Origin: Burkholderiaceae bacterium
Lineage (GTDB): Bacteria > Pseudomonadota > Gammaproteobacteria > Burkholderiales > Burkholderiaceae_A
Direction of reading: 5' to 3'
DNA: 64,000 nt
Assembly: GCA_018882785.1 (NCBI GenBank)
Contig: VERI01000007.1
Location: forward strand, 1-64,000
This document shows positions 53,390 through 63,667 of the stretch, one piece after another. The notes below the pieces were generated by a model that was not told the origin of the DNA, did not search any database, and worked only from the letters and a program-made list of their open reading frames with translations. The first letter of the stretch is position 1, and each line of letters begins with the position of its first letter. A program made the translations under genes and the position numbers.

Positions 53390-55825
53390 GTGTCCAAAAT
53401 AGACCTTCTGCCTGAAGAGCCAGTTTCCCTTCCCATGCTGCCCTTGCGGGACGTAGTTGTCTTCCCGCACATGGTGATCCCATTGTTCGTGGGCCGCCCG
53501 AAGTCCATAAAAGCGATGGAAGTAGCGATGGAGTCGGGCAAACATATTTTTCTGGCCGCCCAGAAAAGCGCAGCCCAGGATGATCCTGCCGCGACCGATA
53601 TCTACGAGATCGGCTGTGTGGCCAGCATTCTGCAGATGCTGAAATTACCGGACGGCACTGTCAAGGTTCTGGTCGAAGGCTCGCAGCGCGCACGCGTTAT
53701 GGAGGTCGAAGACGAGGGCAGCTATCTCACATCGCGGGTGTCGCCGATGGTTCCCGAGTCCCCCGAGGGGCCCGAGGTCGAGGCGCTTCGCCGAACCATC
53801 CTTAATCAGTTTGACCAGTTTGTGAAGTTAAATAAAAAAGTACCGGCCGAGATTCTCAACAGCCTCATGAGCATCGAGGATGCGGGGCGGCTGGCCGATG
53901 CGATTGCTGCCCACTTGCCAATGAAGCTTGAGCAGAAACAGGCAGTCCTCGAGGTCGTCCCGGTGATCGAGCGGCTTGAAAAGCTCTTGGCTTTGATTGA
54001 AACCGAGCTGGATATCTTGCAGGTCGAGAAACGGATTCGTGGCCGTGTGAAGCGCCAGATGGAAAAAAGCCAGCGCGAGTACTACCTTAATGAGCAGGTC
54101 AAGGCGATTCAGAAAGAACTGGGTGAGGGCGAAGATAGCGAGCTCGATGAGCTGGACAAGAAGATCAAGGCCGCCCGTATGCCGAAAGAGGCCCTCGATA
54201 AGGCCAACGCCGAATTGAAGAAGCTGCGCATGATGTCGCCGATGTCAGCCGAGGCCACTGTTGTGCGTAACTACATCGATGCACTTGTTACCCTTCCCTG
54301 GAAGAAAAAGAGCAAGATTAATAACAACCTGTCGGATGCCGAACGGGTGCTCGAAGAAGAGCACTACGGACTTGAAAAGGTGAAGGAACGTATTCTGGAA
54401 TACCTGGCCGTTCAGCAGCGGGTCGATAAGGTAAAAGCGCCCATCCTTTGCCTAGTTGGGCCACCTGGGGTGGGCAAGACCTCTCTGGGCCAGTCGATTG
54501 CGCGGGCCACGAACCGTAAGTTCGTCCGAATGGCGCTCGGTGGTGTTCGCGATGAGGCCGAGATTCGTGGCCATCGCAAGACCTATATCGGGTCGATGCC
54601 CGGGAAGGTCCTGTCCAATCTCACCAAGACCGGTGTGCGTAATCCACTGTTTTTGTTCGACGAGGTCGACAAAATGGGGATGGACTTTCGCGGTGATCCC
54701 GCCAGTGCGTTGCTGGAGGTGCTGGATCCCGAGCAAAACCATGCCTTCGTCGACCATTACGTCGAAGTCGAGTACGACCTTTCCGATGTGATGTTTGTCG
54801 CGACGGCGAACTCCTTGAATATTCCCGCGGCACTGCTGGATCGCATGGAGGTCATCAAACTTTCTGGCTACACAGAAGAAGAGAAGATCAATATTGCCAC
54901 CCGTTATCTGCTGCCCAAGCAGATTAAGCATACGGGCCTAAAGGCTGGCGAAATCGAGGTAGATGAGTCCGCCATTCGCGAGATTATTCGCACCTACACA
55001 CGCGAGGCTGGCGTGCGGGGATTGGAGCGTGAGATTTCCAAGATCTGCCGCAAGGTCACCCGAATGGTGCTGACCAAGAAGGCGGCGCCTCCAGTCAAAG
55101 TGGCCGCGGAAAACATTGAGGAATTCCTGGGTGTACGAAAGTTCACCTATGGGGTGGCCGAGAAAGAGGATCAGGTCGGCGAGGTGACTGGTCTGGCCTG
55201 GACCGAGGTGGGCGGAGAGCTGCTGACCATCGAGGCGGCGGTAATGCCCGGCAAGGGCCAGATTATTCGCACAGGATCGCTGGGCGATGTCATGAAAGAG
55301 TCTGTAGAGGCGGCGCGTTCAGTCGTCCGCAGCCGTTCCCGTCGGCTGGGCATCGCAGACGATGTATTTGAGAAAAAAGATCTGCATATCCACGCACCGG
55401 AGGGCGCCACGCCCAAGGATGGTCCGAGCGCAGGTATTGCGATGACCACGGCGATGGTCTCAGCGCTCACGGGTATCCCGGTAAGGGCTGACGTGGCCAT
55501 GACCGGAGAGATAACGTTGCGCGGAGAAGTGCTGCAGATTGGGGGGCTCAAAGAGAAGTTGCTTGCAGCCCATCGAGGAGGCATCAAGAAGGTATTGATC
55601 CCCGAGCAGAATGTCCGCGATCTGGCGGAGATCCCACAGAACGTCAAAAATGCGTTGGAGATTGTGCCAGTTAAGTGGATCGATCAGGTGCTTGACCTGG
55701 CCCTCTCGAAAGCGCCAGTTCCTCTGCCCGAAGATGATGAGGCGCTGTCGGTGCCTGCAGCCGAGTCTGCCGGTTCGGAATCGATCGCGCGAAAGCCCGC
55801 CAAGCCCGATCCGTTGCCGCACTAA
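53390..55825 (+). CDS. lon: ATP-dependent protease Lon
   Basis: An 811-residue AAA+ serine protease that degrades misfolded proteins. N-terminal LON domain ([23 protein letters not shown]), helical linker, ATPase [11 protein letters not shown] near 361, and the protease domain with the nucleophile in [10 protein letters not shown] and the Lys in [17 protein letters not shown]. The start is GTG at 53390 with TTTTGGAG upstream. It is transcribed from a heat-shock-type promoter and followed by hupB, as in many proteobacteria. Confidence 0.97.
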   Translation: MSKIDLLPEEPVSLPMLPLRDVVVFPHMVIPLFVGRPKSIKAMEVAMESGKHIFLAAQKSAAQDDPAATDIYEIGCVASILQMLKLPDGTVKVLVEGSQRARVMEVEDEGSYLTSRVSPMVPESPEGPEVEALRRTILNQFDQFVKLNKKVPAEILNSLMSIEDAGRLADAIAAHLPMKLEQKQAVLEVVPVIERLEKLLALIETELDILQVEKRIRGRVKRQMEKSQREYYLNEQVKAIQKELGEGEDSELDELDKKIKAARMPKEALDKANAELKKLRMMSPMSAEATVVRNYIDALVTLPWKKKSKINNNLSDAERVLEEEHYGLEKVKERILEYLAVQQRVDKVKAPILCLVGPPGVGKTSLGQSIARATNRKFVRMALGGVRDEAEIRGHRKTYIGSMPGKVLSNLTKTGVRNPLFLFDEVDKMGMDFRGDPASALLEVLDPEQNHAFVDHYVEVEYDLSDVMFVATANSLNIPAALLDRMEVIKLSGYTEEEKINIATRYLLPKQIKHTGLKAGEIEVDESAIREIIRTYTREAGVRGLEREISKICRKVTRMVLTKKAAPPVKVAAENIEEFLGVRKFTYGVAEKEDQVGEVTGLAWTEVGGELLTIEAAVMPGKGQIIRTGSLGDVMKESVEAARSVVRSRSRRLGIADDVFEKKDLHIHAPEGATPKDGPSAGIAMTTAMVSALTGIPVRADVAMTGEITLRGEVLQIGGLKEKLLAAHRGGIKKVLIPEQNVRDLAEIPQNVKNALEIVPVKWIDQVLDLALSKAPVPLPEDDEALSVPAAESAGSESIARKPAKPDPLPH

Positions 55826-55840
55826 GTGTTTTTGCGGAAT

Positions 55841-55878
55841 CGATTCGCCTTGACACTGTTGGGGCGAATCGAAATAAT
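55841..55878 (+). promoter_or_regulatory. hupB promoter flanked by a 9-bp inverted repeat
   Basis: TTGACA (55850-55855), a 17-base spacer and AATAAT (55873-55878) form a near-consensus sigma70 promoter. The inverted repeat CGATTCGCC (55841-55849) and GGCGAATCG (55863-55871) brackets the -35 and spacer, with a 13-base gap. In RNA the same repeat could also fold as a hairpin after the lon stop. Confidence 0.75.
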
Positions 55879-55905
55879 TTGCCCTCTTTTCCCGGGGAGC
55901 ACGAA

Positions 55906-56181
55906 GTGAATAAGAACGACATGATTGAACATATCTCCAAGCAGGCGGATATTTCCAAGGCCGCTGCGGGCCGGGCGCTTGAGTCGGTGATCGGTGGCAT
56001 TAAGAACACATTGAAAAAGGGTGGCTCAGTCACCCTCGTCGGCTTTGGCACGTTTGCCGTGGGCAAGCGCGCCGCCAGGACCGGCCGCAATCCCCAGACC
56101 GGTGCAGCCATTAAGATCAAGGCCGCCAAGGTGCCCAAGTTCAGGGCGGGCAAGGCCCTCAAAGACGCGATCAATCGCTGA
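55906..56181 (+). CDS. hupB: DNA-binding protein HU-beta
   Basis: A 91-residue histone-like protein. The signature [21 protein letters not shown] is in its usual place (residues 46-66); the arm and C-terminal helix ([18 protein letters not shown]) follow. The start is GTG at 55906, with GGGGAG about 6 bases upstream. It has a strong promoter upstream and a terminator downstream. Confidence 0.96.
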   Translation: MNKNDMIEHISKQADISKAAAGRALESVIGGIKNTLKKGGSVTLVGFGTFAVGKRAARTGRNPQTGAAIKIKAAKVPKFRAGKALKDAINR

Positions 56182-56222
56182 AATCTGTATCTCGACCGGC
56201 CGGACCTCTGCCGGCAGATCCC

Positions 56223-56258
56223 AAAGGGCTCGCTTGAAGAAGTGGGCCTTTTTTTTTA
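56223..56258 (+). terminator. Intrinsic terminator after hupB
   Basis: A stem of about 12 pairs with one bulged G and a GAAG loop, ending in a run of about ten T. It lies 42 bp after the hupB stop and before the two tRNA genes. Confidence 0.85.
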
Positions 56259-56310
56259 TACTCGCAGGCTTGCACAAAGCAGTCTCGTGCTGCTGCTGTT
56301 ATGCGGTTTT

Positions 56311-56386
56311 GGGTGCTTAGCTCAGTTGGTAGAGCGGCGCCCTTACAAGGCGTAGGTCGGGAGTTCGACCCTCTCAGCACCCACCA
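56311..56386 (+). tRNA. tRNA-Val (UAC anticodon)
   Basis: A 76-base gene: acceptor stem GGGTGCT/AGCACCC, D-loop AGTTGGTAG, anticodon loop CUUACAA with anticodon UAC, T-loop TTCGACC, encoded CCA. Placed between hupB and tRNA-Asp, as in other betaproteobacteria. Confidence 0.95.
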
Positions 56387-56415
56387 AAACTTTTTTGCAG
56401 CAGTCCCTTTTTCAA

Positions 56416-56492
56416 GGAGTGGTAGTTCAGTTGGTTAGAATACCGGCCTGTCACGCCGGGGGTCGCGGGTTCGAGCCCCGTCCACTCCGCCA
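56416..56492 (+). tRNA. tRNA-Asp (GUC anticodon)
   Basis: A 77-base gene: acceptor stem GGAGTGG/CCACTCC, D-loop with GTTGGTTAGAA, anticodon GUC in the loop CUGUCAC, T-loop TTCGAGC, encoded CCA. It lies 29 bp after tRNA-Val and upstream of the PpiD-like gene. Confidence 0.95.
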
Positions 56493-56545
56493 TCTTTATC
56501 AGGCGCTCCGTCCGCATGGGCGTGGTGCACTGCTGATCGTCTGCC

Positions 56546-58042
56546 ATGTTTGATTCCGTTCGTCGTCATCAGAGGCTAATGCTCGGCCTCATTCTGATTC
56601 TGATCATCCCGTCGTTTGTTGTTGTCGGCGCATGGGATCTCATCGCTCCCGGCTCTGATGCGGCGACAGTCGCGACCGTAGGCCGTCAGAAGATTCAAAA
56701 GTTCGAATGGGAGCGGGCCCATCAGCAGCGCCTTGATCAAATCCGTCAGCAGCTTGGCGGGCGTATCGATCCATCCCTTCTGGACTCACAGGCCACACGG
56801 CTGTCCACCTTAGAGGACCTGATCACCCAGCAGGTATTGCTCCGCGCAGCCGAATCCCTTCGGGTTCGGATCGGCGACGAGCAGATGCGTAAGACCATTG
56901 CTGGTATTCCCGCCGTACAGAAGGACGGCCGTTTCGATATGGCGTTGTATCAGCAGGCGTTGAAGGCGCAGGGCTTAACCGCAGAAGGATTTGAGCAGCG
57001 TGTCCGTGCCGATCTTGCGCTAGAGGCTGTCCCAGGGGCGATTGGTCGATCAACCCTCGTACCGAGATCGGTGGCACGTCGGCTGACGCAGGCATCGCTG
57101 GAGACACGCACGGTACGTGCAAAAAAGTTTCCGGTAAGCGATATAGCGGCGGCAGTCCAAGTCTCCGAAAACGAGGTGCGGTCCTTCTATGAGGCCAATG
57201 CCAAAGACTTTCAGACACCAGAGGAAGTGGATATTCGTCTGGTGGCCTTCTCCAAGCCGGCCTCAGCAGATCAGGTGGAACAGTTTGCAAACATGGTCTA
57301 TGAGCAGTCCGATAGCCTTGAGCCCGCTGCAAAAAAATTCAATCTACCGATCCAGACCGTGACCTCAGTCCGACGCCAGGGCAGCACAGAGCCGCGCCCT
57401 CCGGAACTGCAGCGCATCCTCAATCATCCAAAAATGCTTCAGGCATTGTTCTCAACCGATGCCTTAGTACATAAGCGCAACACAGAGGCGGTCGAAATCG
57501 CGCCTGGAATACTCGCCAGCGCGCGTGTCGTGGCCCATCGTCCGGCGGCGCCCATCGCGATTGAGCGTGTGAGGGGAAGTATCGAAAAACAACTCAAAGA
57601 TCAGAAGGCCGCCCAGCAGGCGGGTGGTCTGGCGGAGGCTGCAGCGAAGGACTTTGCCGCCGGGTCTGCGGGGGCGGCGTTGCCTGCCGGGCTTGGCGCC
57701 TCAAAAAGCGTCAGCCGTGCTGATCTGCAAAAATCCAGTGGTGCCGGGGATCTTCCTGCCGAGGTAATCGCTGCAGTGTTCTCTACCGAACTGAAGCGCT
57801 TTCCCCATGCCATCAGCGTACCGGCCTCTGCGAAAAACGCCGCCGCCTGGCTGGTGGTGATTGAGTCATCACAGGTTCCCGCAGCGGACAGCTCTGCTGT
57901 AAAAGACGCGATTTCCAGAGAGATACAACGGCTTGAATTGGCATCAACCCAGGACCTTTTGGACCGCTGGATCTCGCTTCATCGGGACAGTATTGGCGTG
58001 AAAACGTTTCCTGAGAAGCTCGCAAAGTCAGACGGCCGCTAG
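56546..58042 (+). CDS. ppiD: PpiD-like periplasmic chaperone lacking the parvulin domain
   Basis: A 498-residue inner-membrane-anchored chaperone of the SurA/PpiD family. A single N-terminal membrane helix (about 12-33) is followed by the SurA-N-like chaperone region (KIQKFEWERAHQQRLDQIRQQLG to GFEQRVRADL). The usual PpiD of 620-640 residues then carries a PPIC/parvulin domain with an ASHIL-type start. Here residue 232 (IRLVAFSKPASADQ) runs straight into VEQFANMVYEQSDSLEPAAKKF, the segment that normally follows that domain. So the peptidyl-prolyl isomerase core is absent and the reading frame is intact. The C-terminal part (LFSTDALVHKRNTEAVE) is normal. The gene overlaps mnmH by 15 bp convergently. 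Confidence 0.85.
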   Translation: MFDSVRRHQRLMLGLILILIIPSFVVVGAWDLIAPGSDAATVATVGRQKIQKFEWERAHQQRLDQIRQQLGGRIDPSLLDSQATRLSTLEDLITQQVLLRAAESLRVRIGDEQMRKTIAGIPAVQKDGRFDMALYQQALKAQGLTAEGFEQRVRADLALEAVPGAIGRSTLVPRSVARRLTQASLETRTVRAKKFPVSDIAAAVQVSENEVRSFYEANAKDFQTPEEVDIRLVAFSKPASADQVEQFANMVYEQSDSLEPAAKKFNLPIQTVTSVRRQGSTEPRPPELQRILNHPKMLQALFSTDALVHKRNTEAVEIAPGILASARVVAHRPAAPIAIERVRGSIEKQLKDQKAAQQAGGLAEAAAKDFAAGSAGAALPAGLGASKSVSRADLQKSSGAGDLPAEVIAAVFSTELKRFPHAISVPASAKNAAAWLVVIESSQVPAADSSAVKDAISREIQRLELASTQDLLDRWISLHRDSIGVKTFPEKLAKSDGR

Positions 58043-59053
58043 GTCAACTGAACGATCCATCGGATGCCCGGATACCACCTGGGCACTGTCGTAGCGGGAA
58101 AAGTTGTTCCGCATCGAACGTCGGTAAGTCGGATCGTAGTGGTGTACCAAGAGCGAGGTCACCAGTGATGACCAGTCATGACGCTCGATATAGCCTCGCC
58201 ACTCGTTAATTCTGTCGCCTCCCACTAGGGGCCTGAGCCGCTCCAGCTGGGAGATGAGCGTGTCAGGGTTATTGAAGAAATGGGAATAGTCTTGCAAGAG
58301 GTATCGGACCCGTTCTTCCAACGAGGGGTTGAGCTCAATACAGGGCGATGTACGCATACGCATGATGAGCGAGGAAGGTACCTGGAGCGCTCCTATTTTT
58401 TTGCTTTCTGACTCGACAAAAACCTGTCTGGCCGGATCGAGCCGGCGCAAGATATTCCATACTGCAGTATCGAATGCCTTCTGGCTGGGCTGTCCACCCG
58501 TGGGCTCTGAACCTAAAAGAGAACCGCGATGGTTCGCCAACGCCTCAAGATCCAGAATCTGATGCCCTTGTTGTCCGAGTGTGCGGAGAAACAGACTTTT
58601 TCCGGCGCCCGTCACACCGCAGATGACGGTGAACTGAAACGAAGAAGCAAGCCGCTCTAGTGCACTGACGACGTGACGTCGAAACGCAACATAGCCACCC
58701 GACAGGAGCGTCGGCCGCCAGCCAATTCGCTCCATGACGGTGGCCATGGCCTGACTCCGATTGCCACCTCGCCAGCAGTAAATGAGCGGCCGCCATTCCC
58801 GCGGCATTGCATCGAATTGGGTCTCAAGGGCGTTGGCAATATTTCGAGCGACAAGCGCGGCCCCTTTTTTCTTGGCCTCGAATGCAGATGCGGCATAGCG
58901 TCTGCCGATATCGTCCCGTTCCATATCGCTGAGCACAGGGACATTGATGGCACCTGGCAGATGGTCAACTGCCCATTCCCCCGGACTACGGACATCGATG
59001 ATGGTGTCAAACCGATCCCATTGCTCAGTAACGGTTTCGATTTCCAGGTGCAT
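58028..59053 (-). CDS. mnmH: tRNA 2-selenouridine synthase MnmH (SelU)
   Basis: A 341-residue enzyme that replaces the sulfur of 2-thiouridine at the wobble position of some tRNAs with selenium, using selenophosphate, via a geranylated intermediate. A rhodanese domain carries the catalytic Cys93 in IYCWRGGNRS, followed by a P-loop domain with GVTGAGKS near 144. This makes it a second selenium-dependent function in the window. It is the last gene of the minus-strand run from queF and starts 24 bp after the GST stop. Confidence 0.94.
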   Translation of the reverse strand: MHLEIETVTEQWDRFDTIIDVRSPGEWAVDHLPGAINVPVLSDMERDDIGRRYAASAFEAKKKGAALVARNIANALETQFDAMPREWRPLIYCWRGGNRSQAMATVMERIGWRPTLLSGGYVAFRRHVVSALERLASSFQFTVICGVTGAGKSLFLRTLGQQGHQILDLEALANHRGSLLGSEPTGGQPSQKAFDTAVWNILRRLDPARQVFVESESKKIGALQVPSSLIMRMRTSPCIELNPSLEERVRYLLQDYSHFFNNPDTLISQLERLRPLVGGDRINEWRGYIERHDWSSLVTSLLVHHYDPTYRRSMRNNFSRYDSAQVVSGHPMDRSVDLAAV

Positions 59054-59077
59054 AGCGTTGACCTTTGGCCCCCTGGT

Positions 59078-59710
59078 TTATTTTCGAAGATCCGCAAATA
59101 AAGCGCATCCTCGGATGACCGCCGGACGCCTGCCGATACCATCAAACCATCGTTTCACGTGTGGAAACTCCTCAAGATTAATGCCCTGCCGCTCATATGA
59201 GGAGATCCACGGCCAGGCGGCGATATCTGCAATCGAATAGGTCTTACATCCCAGGTAGGCACTCTTGGAGAGACGCTGATTCATCACGCCATAGAGTCGA
59301 TGCGCCTCTTGGGTATAACGGCGAACAGCGTAGCTGATTTTCTCTGGAGCATAGATGCGGAAGTGATGTGCCTGGCCCAGCATGGGGCCAAGGCCGCCCA
59401 TCTGAAACATCAGCCACTGCAGGATGTCATACCGATCTGTCTCGGTCTTGCCGAGCAAAGCGTTGGTTTTCCCGGCGAGATAGATCAGGATTGCTCCGGA
59501 TTCAAACAAGGAATAAGGCTTTCCGCCAGGACCATCACTGTCCACGATTGCGGGGATCTTGTTATTTGGACTGATCTTTAGAAAATCCGGGGCAAACTGC
59601 TCGTCAGCGGAAATATTGATCGGCACCGCTTTATAGGGCAGGCCAGTCTCTTCGAGCATGATCTGGATTTTTTTGCCGTTTGGCGTTGGCCAGGTGTAAA
59701 GGGTAATCAT
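59078..59710 (-). CDS. Glutathione S-transferase family protein (YfcG/YghU-like)
   Basis: A 210-residue protein with an N-terminal thioredoxin-like domain (LYTWPTPNGKKIQIMLEETGL, cis-Pro region NNKIPAIVD, and the ESGAILIYLA glutathione site) and a helical C-terminal domain (SIADIAAWPWI). The TPNG motif near the N terminus is typical of YfcG/YghU disulfide-bond oxidoreductases, which lack the usual Tyr/Ser. Substrate unknown. Spaced 20 bp from prmB. Confidence 0.88.
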   Translation of the reverse strand: MITLYTWPTPNGKKIQIMLEETGLPYKAVPINISADEQFAPDFLKISPNNKIPAIVDSDGPGGKPYSLFESGAILIYLAGKTNALLGKTETDRYDILQWLMFQMGGLGPMLGQAHHFRIYAPEKISYAVRRYTQEAHRLYGVMNQRLSKSAYLGCKTYSIADIAAWPWISSYERQGINLEEFPHVKRWFDGIGRRPAVIRGCALFADLRK

Positions 59711-59730
59711 TGGGCATGTCTCCGTTGGCG

Positions 59731-60618
59731 TCAGGGATGCGGGTTGGGGGTGATCAGAAAAACATTATCAAATTGTTCAGAGGTTCGGATCCAGTGCGGT
59801 TTATACCCCGGGAACTCTCGGCGCATTAGCTCATCGGCAGCGCGTCGTTCGTGGCCAATTTCTATGAATATCAGACCCCGGGGGCTAAGAAATTCTCCGG
59901 CCTGGGAGAGAATCTTTCTTACAACGGACATCCCGCGGTCTGCGGCAATCAGGGCAGAACGCGGCTCGGCTTTAAATTCTGGGGGGAGCTCAGCTGCCTT
60001 ACGCTCAGGCACGTACGGAGGATTGGAGATCATCAGATCGTAGGGTCCGTGCACTTTCGGATCGAGATTCTGGAAGGCGTCAGACTGAACGAGTGTGATT
60101 CGCTTCTCGAGTTCATAACGCTGAATATTCAGCCTGGCCACCTCAAGCGCTGGGGACGATAGGTCCACAGCGGTGACCTGTGCCTGTTGAAAAACGTCTG
60201 CCGCAATGATGGCCAGGCAGCCCGAGCCGGTGCACATATCCAGAATTCGAAGGGGGGCGGTAGGGTGGGGCCAATACGGCCGAAGCCTGTCTACCAGCAG
60301 CTCAGCGAGAAACGACCGGGGAATAATCACCCGCGGGTCCACGATAAACGAATAGCCCTTTAGCCAGGCCTCCCCGGTGAGATAGGCCGTCGGTATGCGT
60401 TCATGAATTCGACGTTCGATCGCGGCCCGGACGCGACTGGCCTGATCTGCCGAGAGTGGCTGTTGCTCTACATCAATGGGACTGTCTACCGCGAGCCCCA
60501 GGCTCGCCAAAACCAGCCAGCGTGATTCATCCCAAGCGTTGAGGGTGCCTTGGCCGAATTGAACGCCTTTTTCCAGCATCAGTCTTTCTCCCAGACTGAT
60601 CAGGTCACCCACCGTCAT
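59731..60618 (-). CDS. prmB: Ribosomal protein L3 N5-glutamine methyltransferase
   Basis: A 295-residue SAM methyltransferase that modifies a glutamine of ribosomal protein L3. Substrate motif NPPYV is near 190, SAM motif LDMCTGSGCLAIIAA near 127. A PrmC-like enzyme would have the same NPPY, but the N-terminal region and the placement after dapE fit PrmB. Confidence 0.9.
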   Translation of the reverse strand: MTVGDLISLGERLMLEKGVQFGQGTLNAWDESRWLVLASLGLAVDSPIDVEQQPLSADQASRVRAAIERRIHERIPTAYLTGEAWLKGYSFIVDPRVIIPRSFLAELLVDRLRPYWPHPTAPLRILDMCTGSGCLAIIAADVFQQAQVTAVDLSSPALEVARLNIQRYELEKRITLVQSDAFQNLDPKVHGPYDLMISNPPYVPERKAAELPPEFKAEPRSALIAADRGMSVVRKILSQAGEFLSPRGLIFIEIGHERRAADELMRREFPGYKPHWIRTSEQFDNVFLITPNPHP

Positions 60619-60629
60619 TGCTGGCAGCT

Positions 60630-61793
60630 TTAGGCGGCTGCCAGCAGGCCCTGAATCGCCCGGTGGTAGATCTCGGTGAGCGGTTCAAGATCCTGAATCG
60701 CGATTCGCTCATTGATCTGATGGATGGTGGCGTTGGGAGGACCGAATTCGATGACCTCTCGGCAGTGCTTTGCAATGAAGCGACCGTCCGAGGTACCGCC
60801 AGTGGTGGACAGCTCAGCGCGAACCCCAGTCACGGTCTGAATCGCGGCAGTCACGGTGTCGCAAAGGCGTCCGGCCTCGGTGAGATAGGGATCCCCGCCG
60901 AGAGTCCAACGAATCTCAAACTGAAGACCGTGTTTGGACAGAACCGTCTCCAGGCGCTGCTGCAGGTCCTGCGGTGAACTCACACTGCCAAATCGGAAAT
61001 TGAACTGAGCCTTGAGAGACCCAGGAATCACGTTAGTGGCGCCCGTGCCGGAATTCAGATTAGAGACCTGCCACGTGGTCGGGGGAAAATAATGATTCCC
61101 GTCATCCCAGCGAATTGCAGCGAGCTCCGCCAATGCCGGTGCAAAGGCATGAATGGGATTCAAGGCAAGATGGGGATAGGCCACATGGCCCTGACGGCCA
61201 TGAATAATCAGATCGCCAGAGAGCGTTCCGCGGCGGCCATTTTTGATCATGTCGCCCAGATGCTTTACCGAGGTCGGTTCACCGACGATGCAGTAGTCGA
61301 GCAATTCACCACGATGGGCAAGCTCGCGAACGACCTGGACTGTGCCATCTATCGCGGGACCCTCCTCATCGGAGGTGATTAAATAGGCGAGACGGCCTGC
61401 AAATTGGGGGACTGCTTTGATGAAACGCTCCGTCGCAACGACGAATGCAGCAAGTGATGACTTCATGTCGGACGCTCCGCGTCCATAAAGCTCACTCTGA
61501 TCAATTGCCGCAGCAAAAGGATCGTGCTTCCATTCTGCGACTGGTCCAGGCGGCACGACGTCTGTGTGGCCGGCGAGCACCAGGGTGGGCCCAGGCATGC
61601 CGCCTTCGCGAATCGCCCACAGGTTGGTGACATCGCCAAAACGCAGAAATTCATTTTTGAAACCGACTGCATCCAGCCGCGAGGCCAGCAGATCGCAGCA
61701 GCCCGCATCACGGGGCGTGACGGAATCACGACGGATCAACGCCTGGGCAAGCGCCAGCGTTTCTGATCCATGGGAGAGGGCAGCGTTAGGCAT
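60630..61793 (-). CDS. dapE: Succinyl-diaminopimelate desuccinylase
   Basis: A 387-residue zinc peptidase-fold enzyme giving LL-diaminopimelate for lysine and peptidoglycan. Metal ligands lie in [11 protein letters not shown] near 70, [15 protein letters not shown] near 100 and [12 protein letters not shown] near 133; [13 protein letters not shown] near 325 is present. It overlaps the arsC-like gene by one base and is 11 bp from prmB. Confidence 0.96.
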   Translation of the reverse strand: MPNAALSHGSETLALAQALIRRDSVTPRDAGCCDLLASRLDAVGFKNEFLRFGDVTNLWAIREGGMPGPTLVLAGHTDVVPPGPVAEWKHDPFAAAIDQSELYGRGASDMKSSLAAFVVATERFIKAVPQFAGRLAYLITSDEEGPAIDGTVQVVRELAHRGELLDYCIVGEPTSVKHLGDMIKNGRRGTLSGDLIIHGRQGHVAYPHLALNPIHAFAPALAELAAIRWDDGNHYFPPTTWQVSNLNSGTGATNVIPGSLKAQFNFRFGSVSSPQDLQQRLETVLSKHGLQFEIRWTLGGDPYLTEAGRLCDTVTAAIQTVTGVRAELSTTGGTSDGRFIAKHCREVIEFGPPNATIHQINERIAIQDLEPLTEIYHRAIQGLLAAA

Positions 61794-62179
61794 CAGTTTG
61801 TCTTGAAAAATAGGTTCTCGTAGAGGGTTTCAGAAAAACCGACTGACATTTTTTCACCCATCTCCAGGACGGGTCGTTTGATCAACAAAGGATGGGCGAG
61901 CATCAACTCGGATGCGGAGCTCTGGTCGTTAATCTGCGCGCGCAGGCTGGGATCAAGCTGTCGCCATGTCATGCCGCGCCGATTGAGCAGGGCGTCCCAA
62001 GGCAGGTGGGTAAGCCAGCGGTCAAGCGTGGCAGCATCGAGGCCGGACTTTTTTAGATCAATGAACTCAATCCCGCAGTCATGTTGGACCAGCCAGGCGC
62101 GGGCAGCCCGAACCTGATCACAGTTCTGGATCCCGTAAAGACGAACCTGGGGGCGCGCTGAGGCGGGCGTTGCCGTCAT
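61793..62179 (-). CDS. ArsC/Spx-family protein (YffB-like)
   Basis: A 128-residue thioredoxin-fold protein with [17 protein letters not shown] near residue 14; a single Cys at the active position instead of the classic CxxC. This matches YffB, found beside dap genes in many proteobacteria. Conserved RP and the segment [11 protein letters not shown] are present. Function unclear; probably a glutathione-dependent reductase. Confidence 0.88.
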   Translation of the reverse strand: MTATPASARPQVRLYGIQNCDQVRAARAWLVQHDCGIEFIDLKKSGLDAATLDRWLTHLPWDALLNRRGMTWRQLDPSLRAQINDQSSASELMLAHPLLIKRPVLEMGEKMSVGFSETLYENLFFKTN

Positions 62180-62182
62180 GCG

Positions 62183-63025
62183 TCAGTCACCGCGAAGGAG
62201 CTCATTGATTCCGGTCTTCGCCCGTGTCTGCGCGTCGACACGTTTGACGATGACCGCACATGCGAGCGCGTACCTGCCGTCGGCCGAGGGCAGACTGCCC
62301 GGGACCACGACGGCGCCGGAGGGCACCCGGCCATAGCTGATCTGCCCAGTTTCGCGATCGAAAATTTTGGTGGACTGGCCAATAAATACGCCCATGGAGA
62401 GCACGGCGTTGTCTTCCACGATCACGCCTTCGACGACCTCTGAGCGGGCGCCAATGAAACAGTTATCGCCAATGATGGTGGGGTTGGCCTGAATAGGTTC
62501 GAGCACCCCTCCGATACCGACCCCGCCAGAGAGATGTACGTTCTTTCCAATCTGTGCACATGAACCAACAGTCGCCCAGGTGTCGACCATAGTACCCTCA
62601 TCGACATATGCACCGATGTTTACATACGAGGGCATCAGCACAACATTTTTTCCAATAAACGCGCCGCGACGGGCGGTTGCGGGCGGTACCACGCGGAAGC
62701 CTCCCGCCTTGAAATCAGCCTCTGAGTAGCTCGAAAATTTCGTGGCGACTTTGTCGTAAAACCTGAGACCACCGGCCTCGATGGGGGTGTTATCGCGCAG
62801 ACGGAAGCTCAGCAGAACTGCTTTTTTGATCCATTGATGGGTAACCCACTCACCGTTGATCCGCTCAGCAACGCGAAGTGTGCCGCGGTCGAGATGGTCA
62901 ATCACCTCCTCGACAGCTTGACGAATATCGGCAGGCACATCTGAAGGCGAGAGCGTGGTCCGCGTTTCCCAAGCGCCCTCAATGAGAGTAAAGAGCTTTT
63001 GATGGTCTTGATGAGAGGAGGTCAT
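62183..63025 (-). CDS. dapD: Tetrahydrodipicolinate N-succinyltransferase
   Basis: A 280-residue hexapeptide-repeat acyltransferase. The left-handed beta-helix is seen in repeated units ([39 protein letters not shown]). It catalyses the succinylation step in lysine/DAP synthesis, acting just before DapC and DapE. It is 3 bp from the next gene. Confidence 0.96.
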   Translation of the reverse strand: MTSSHQDHQKLFTLIEGAWETRTTLSPSDVPADIRQAVEEVIDHLDRGTLRVAERINGEWVTHQWIKKAVLLSFRLRDNTPIEAGGLRFYDKVATKFSSYSEADFKAGGFRVVPPATARRGAFIGKNVVLMPSYVNIGAYVDEGTMVDTWATVGSCAQIGKNVHLSGGVGIGGVLEPIQANPTIIGDNCFIGARSEVVEGVIVEDNAVLSMGVFIGQSTKIFDRETGQISYGRVPSGAVVVPGSLPSADGRYALACAVIVKRVDAQTRAKTGINELLRGD

Positions 63026-63093
63026 ATCAGGTCGATGGTCGGGTGAAGGGGGTTGCTGACAAGGTTGAGTAAGGGGTCTGGGCCGCCCGATTC

Positions 63094-63513
63094 TTAACCG
63101 CGGACGGAGCCCTGGCGGTCAAGCTCAGGGAGATGTACGGCGGGCTGTGGCTTCCAGCCTTTTGCCTGATGCTCGGCGATTACAGTTGTGAAAATTCCGC
63201 CACGGACATACCAGCGCGCGGTCAGGCGCATAAATCTTGGCTGAACGGCCTTGACCATGTCCGACAGAATCTTATTGGTGACGGCCTCGTGGAAGGCGCC
63301 CTGGTCGCGGTAAGACCACATGTAGAGCTTGAGCGCCTTGAGCTCCAGATTCTTCTTTGCTGGGATGTAGTCAAGCGTAAAGTGGGCAAAGTCAGGCTGA
63401 CCGGTGAGCGGGCACAGGCAAGTGAACTCAGGGATCTCGATATGGACGCGATAGTCCCGTCCGGATTCGGGATTGGGGAAAGTAGCGAGGGAGGTACTGG
63501 GCTTGCTCGGCAT
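63094..63513 (-). CDS. queF: NADPH-dependent 7-cyano-7-deazaguanine reductase
   Basis: A 139-residue unimodular QueF that makes preQ1 for queuosine tRNA modification. The nucleophilic Cys is in [14 protein letters not shown], and the family block [21 protein letters not shown] follows. Length fits the short, B. subtilis-like type rather than the two-module E. coli enzyme. It is the first gene of a minus-strand run with dapD 68 bp downstream. Confidence 0.95.
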   Translation of the reverse strand: MPSKPSTSLATFPNPESGRDYRVHIEIPEFTCLCPLTGQPDFAHFTLDYIPAKKNLELKALKLYMWSYRDQGAFHEAVTNKILSDMVKAVQPRFMRLTARWYVRGGIFTTVIAEHQAKGWKPQPAVHLPELDRQGSVRG

Positions 63514-63667
63514 GTTTTAAGGGATTCAGATAAAGACGGCAGAAGTTAGGCAAATCGCCGGAGTTAGATGAAGATCGACTTATTTTTAAGTGAAAACCCG
63601 GTGTTTTGCTGGGTGATATTATAGCCGCTGTCCCGCATTCGGCCTCCTTTTTCCCCACGGATTCATC

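Noticed and set aside
63514-63667. preQ1 riboswitch upstream of queF
   Set aside because: The minus-strand leader was read for the short G-rich stem, C-rich loop and A-rich tail of preQ1 riboswitches; none was found.
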